Shown here: piece after piece, positions 62,042-64,000 of the stretch
Layout: every line of letters starts with the position of its first letter
Numbering within the stretch: position 1 is the stretch's first letter
NCBI GenBank assembly: GCA_014873095.1
Contig: CP050848.1
Location: forward strand, 1,612,001-1,676,000
Direction: 5' to 3'
Length of the DNA stretch: 64,000 nt
Origin: Planctomycetales bacterium ZRK34
GTDB taxonomy: Bacteria > Planctomycetota > Phycisphaerae > Phycisphaerales > Zrk34
Notes under the pieces: model-generated
The model's database searches: none
The model's input: the letters and a program-made list of their open reading frames with translations, nothing else
Told to the model about the DNA's origin: nothing
Program-made: the position numbers and the translations under genes

Positions 62042-62446
62042 TCACGCAGCCGTAGCAGGATCGAATCGAAGACCGATTTCGTAACCGGTCACGGGGAGGT
62101 CTTTGTCGGTTTGACCGGCACGCAGGGGCTGACAGCGGACGACGTGGCCGACGAGTTCGAAGCCCTGGTCGGCGCCGTGGGGCTGAAAGTACACGCTGAT
62201 GCGTTCGTCGGGCGACAGGGGGATGTCGCTGATGGCGCCGATGCCGCCGTCGGAGAGATTCCGCAGGCGAAGCGAGCAGACGGGGCGACGATGGATGCGC
62301 ATGTCGTGATCGCGTCGCACGGCCGTGACGCACCCGCCGAGATCGTGGCGGTCGCACCGGCGGCGGTCGAAGCGGTACACGGCCGGGGCGGGGAAATCGT
62401 CTTCCGGGGTGTCGGTGATGGCAAGTTTCGTCGTAGCGTTTACCAT
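62042..62446 (-). CDS. PilZ-domain c-di-GMP-binding protein
   Basis: 134 aa. RFDRRRCDRHDLGGCV (RxxxR-type) and LRNLSDGGIGAISDIPL (N/DxSxxG) form the c-di-GMP site; HVVRCQPLR and GYEIGLRFDP are also typical. It may link c-di-GMP to the pilus system, but the gene is 44 kb from that operon and this is inference. GAGG 8 nt before ATG 62446 sets the start. Confidence 0.87.
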   Translation of the reverse strand: MVNATTKLAITDTPEDDFPAPAVYRFDRRRCDRHDLGGCVTAVRRDHDMRIHRRPVCSLRLRNLSDGGIGAISDIPLSPDERISVYFQPHGADQGFELVGHVVRCQPLRAGQTDKDLPVTGYEIGLRFDPATAA

Positions 62447-62543
62447 GTTGGGGCCTCGCTTGCCGGGCACACGGCCTCGGCACAGAATGCATCGGCGGAA
62501 TAATCGTCACAGTTAACCCGCCTTAACATCCCGGAAGAAAAAA

Positions 62544-64000
62544 ATGTCCGATTCCCGGCAGCAAAGTCCCAATAACCCGCCAACCCCCGCCAACGGTATC
62601 GTCTACCTCATCGGGGCGGGCCCTGGTGATCCGGGCTTGTTGACCGTCCGCGGGGCTGAACTGATCCGTCGCGCGGATGTGTTGGTGTATGACGCCCTGG
62701 CGAATCCCGCCCTGCTGAATTACGCCCGGGCGGATGTCGAGATGATCGACGCGGGCAAGCGGGCGAAAAAACACAAGCTCACGCAGGACGAAACCAACGC
62801 CCTGCTCGCTGAGAAAGCCAGCGAAGGCAACGTGGTCGTGCGACTCAAAGGCGGCGATCCGTACGTCTTCGGGCGCGGCTCCGAAGAAGCGATCTACCTG
62901 CACGAGCGCGGCATCGCTGTCGAAGTCGTGCCGGGCATCACCGCCGCCATGGCCGGCCCGGCCTACGCGGGCATTCCGGTGACGCATCGCAACGTCGCCA
63001 CGACCGTGACGTTCATCACCGGTCACGAAGACCCCACCAAGGACGAAACCCAGACCAGCTACGAAGGCCTCAGCAAGATCGCACAGTCCGGCGGCACGCT
63101 GTGTTTCTACATGGGCATGGGGCGTCTGCCGTTCATCATCGAAGAGTTGACGCGCTACGGGCTGGCTGCCGACACCCCCGCCGCCGTCGTGCAATGGGGC
63201 ACGCGCTCGATGCAGCGCAGCGTGCGCGCCCCGCTGAATGAACTGGCCGCGGCGGTTGAAAAAGCGCAGCTCGGCGCGCCGGCGATCATCCTCGTCGGCC
63301 CGGTTGCTGCGGTCGACGCCGACCCGCAAGGCGCGCTGCACTGGTTTGAAAAACGCCCGCTGTTTTCAAAGCGCATCGTCATCACCCGCACGCGCCACCA
63401 GGCGTCGGCCCTCCGCAACAGGCTCGAAGACCTCGGCGCGGAAGTGCTCGAGGCCCCGACGATCGAAATCGTTCCACCCAGCGACTGGGCCCCGATCGAC
63501 GATGCGATCCGGCGCGTCGGCGATTACAACTGGCTGATCCTCACGTCCGTGAACGGTGTGACCGCGCTGCGCGAGCGACTGGACGCAATGGAACTCGACG
63601 CCCGCCACCTGGCCGGTGTGAAGATCGGCGCGATCGGTGATGCGACGGCCGCGGCGCTGATCGAGATGGGTGTGCGCCCGGACCTGGTGCCGACGCAGTT
63701 CGTCGCCGAATCGCTGGCCGCGGAGATGATCACGCGGGAGGACATGGCCGGCCAGCGCGTGCTGATGCTCCGAGCTGACATCGCCCGCCCGGCGCTGAAT
63801 GAAAAACTCACCGAAGCCGGCGCCACCGTCGACGATCTGACGATCTATCAGACGAAGACCGCCGAGTCGCTGCCGGACGACGTCGTCGAGGCCCTGCGGG
63901 ACAAGCGCGTCGACTACGTGACATTCACCAGCAGCTCGACGGTGCGCAACTTCGTGCAGCTATTGGGCGATGCGTCGCTGCTGGAGGATGTCAAACTCGC
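62544..64000 (+). CDS. Fused uroporphyrinogen-III methyltransferase / uroporphyrinogen-III synthase, 3' truncated by window edge
   Basis: At least 485 codons, still open at the window end. N-terminal half CobA/SUMT: VYLIGAGPGDPGLLTVRGAEL, VVVRLKGGDPYVFGRG, VPGITAAMAGPAYAGIPVTHR, TFITGHED. From about residue 275, HemD: KRIVITRTRHQASALRNRLEDLGAEV, WLILTSVNGVTALRERL, VLMLRADIARPALNEKL, TFTSSSTVRNF. Makes uroporphyrinogen III and methylates it towards siroheme/cobalamin. Such fusions are known. GGAAG lies 8 nt upstream of ATG 62544. Confidence 0.93.
   Translation, partial: MSDSRQQSPNNPPTPANGIVYLIGAGPGDPGLLTVRGAELIRRADVLVYDALANPALLNYARADVEMIDAGKRAKKHKLTQDETNALLAEKASEGNVVVRLKGGDPYVFGRGSEEAIYLHERGIAVEVVPGITAAMAGPAYAGIPVTHRNVATTVTFITGHEDPTKDETQTSYEGLSKIAQSGGTLCFYMGMGRLPFIIEELTRYGLAADTPAAVVQWGTRSMQRSVRAPLNELAAAVEKAQLGAPAIILVGPVAAVDADPQGALHWFEKRPLFSKRIVITRTRHQASALRNRLEDLGAEVLEAPTIEIVPPSDWAPIDDAIRRVGDYNWLILTSVNGVTALRERLDAMELDARHLAGVKIGAIGDATAAALIEMGVRPDLVPTQFVAESLAAEMITREDMAGQRVLMLRADIARPALNEKLTEAGATVDDLTIYQTKTAESLPDDVVEALRDKRVDYVTFTSSSTVRNFVQLLGDASLLEDVKL

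Overview
The window looks like a chromosomal segment of a high-GC planctomycete, most likely of the Phycisphaerae type. This is inferred from gene content, not from a marker gene. The clues are a sulfatase fused to HEAT-like repeats, a CehA/McbA-type PHP hydrolase, prepilins carrying lectin-like domains, scattered nuo genes, futalosine-pathway MqnC and many intergenic palindromes. No rRNA, tRNA, CRISPR array or prophage was seen.

Layout. 1-4.7 kb (+): a DapA-superfamily aldolase (cut by the window edge), a DUF393 thiol protein, typA and lysC. 4.9-17.9 kb (-): one long type IV pilus / type II secretion-like operon, transcribed right to left as histidine kinase, STAS protein, pilB, pilC, pilM, pilN, pilO, pilP-like, gspG-like, then minor prepilins, two of which carry beta-sandwich (LamG-like) domains. 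18.1-21.7 kb (-): GNAT acetyltransferase, two small unknowns and a sulfatase. 21.8-26.4 kb: gcvT, an rRNA/tRNA 2'-O-methyltransferase, pcm and a signal peptidase I with a very large insertion. 26.6-30.9 kb (+): nuoD, nuoE, four small mostly membrane-anchored genes, nuoF. 31-37 kb: A-type Fe-S carrier, exbD, a TonB-like protein, a repeat-tailed secreted protein, sialate O-acetylesterase.

37.1-41.1 kb (+) holds two ammonium transporter genes, each with a sigma-54-like promoter, an identical GTAAAGGAG ribosome binding site and an identical terminator. Ahead of them lies a third promoter-terminator pair with no ORF. It reads as a roughly 125-nt structured RNA containing CTCCTTTAC, the complement of both amt ribosome binding sites, with an NtrC-like palindrome upstream. 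This is the most interesting feature of the window.

41.3-47.2 kb: lysA, mqnC, a DUF6159-like membrane protein and a PHP hydrolase. 47.2-50.5 kb is the most mobile-looking part: an HTH/EF-hand-like gene between 158-bp inverted repeats, then two near-identical IS5-family copies that appear to have entered the same 19-bp palindrome. 50.5-64 kb: a lysine-rich histone-like mini-protein, recN, DUF190/crcB, two NfeD proteins, a five-gene glycan operon, a HIT protein, a PilZ protein and a cobA-hemD fusion running off the end.

Regulation visible in the sequence: several genes have a TATAAT-like -10 box only 5-10 nt before the start codon and no Shine-Dalgarno, suggesting leaderless mRNAs. Others have clear GGAG-type sites. 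At least five families of dispersed palindromic repeats sit at gene borders and sometimes supply stop codons or ribosome binding sites.
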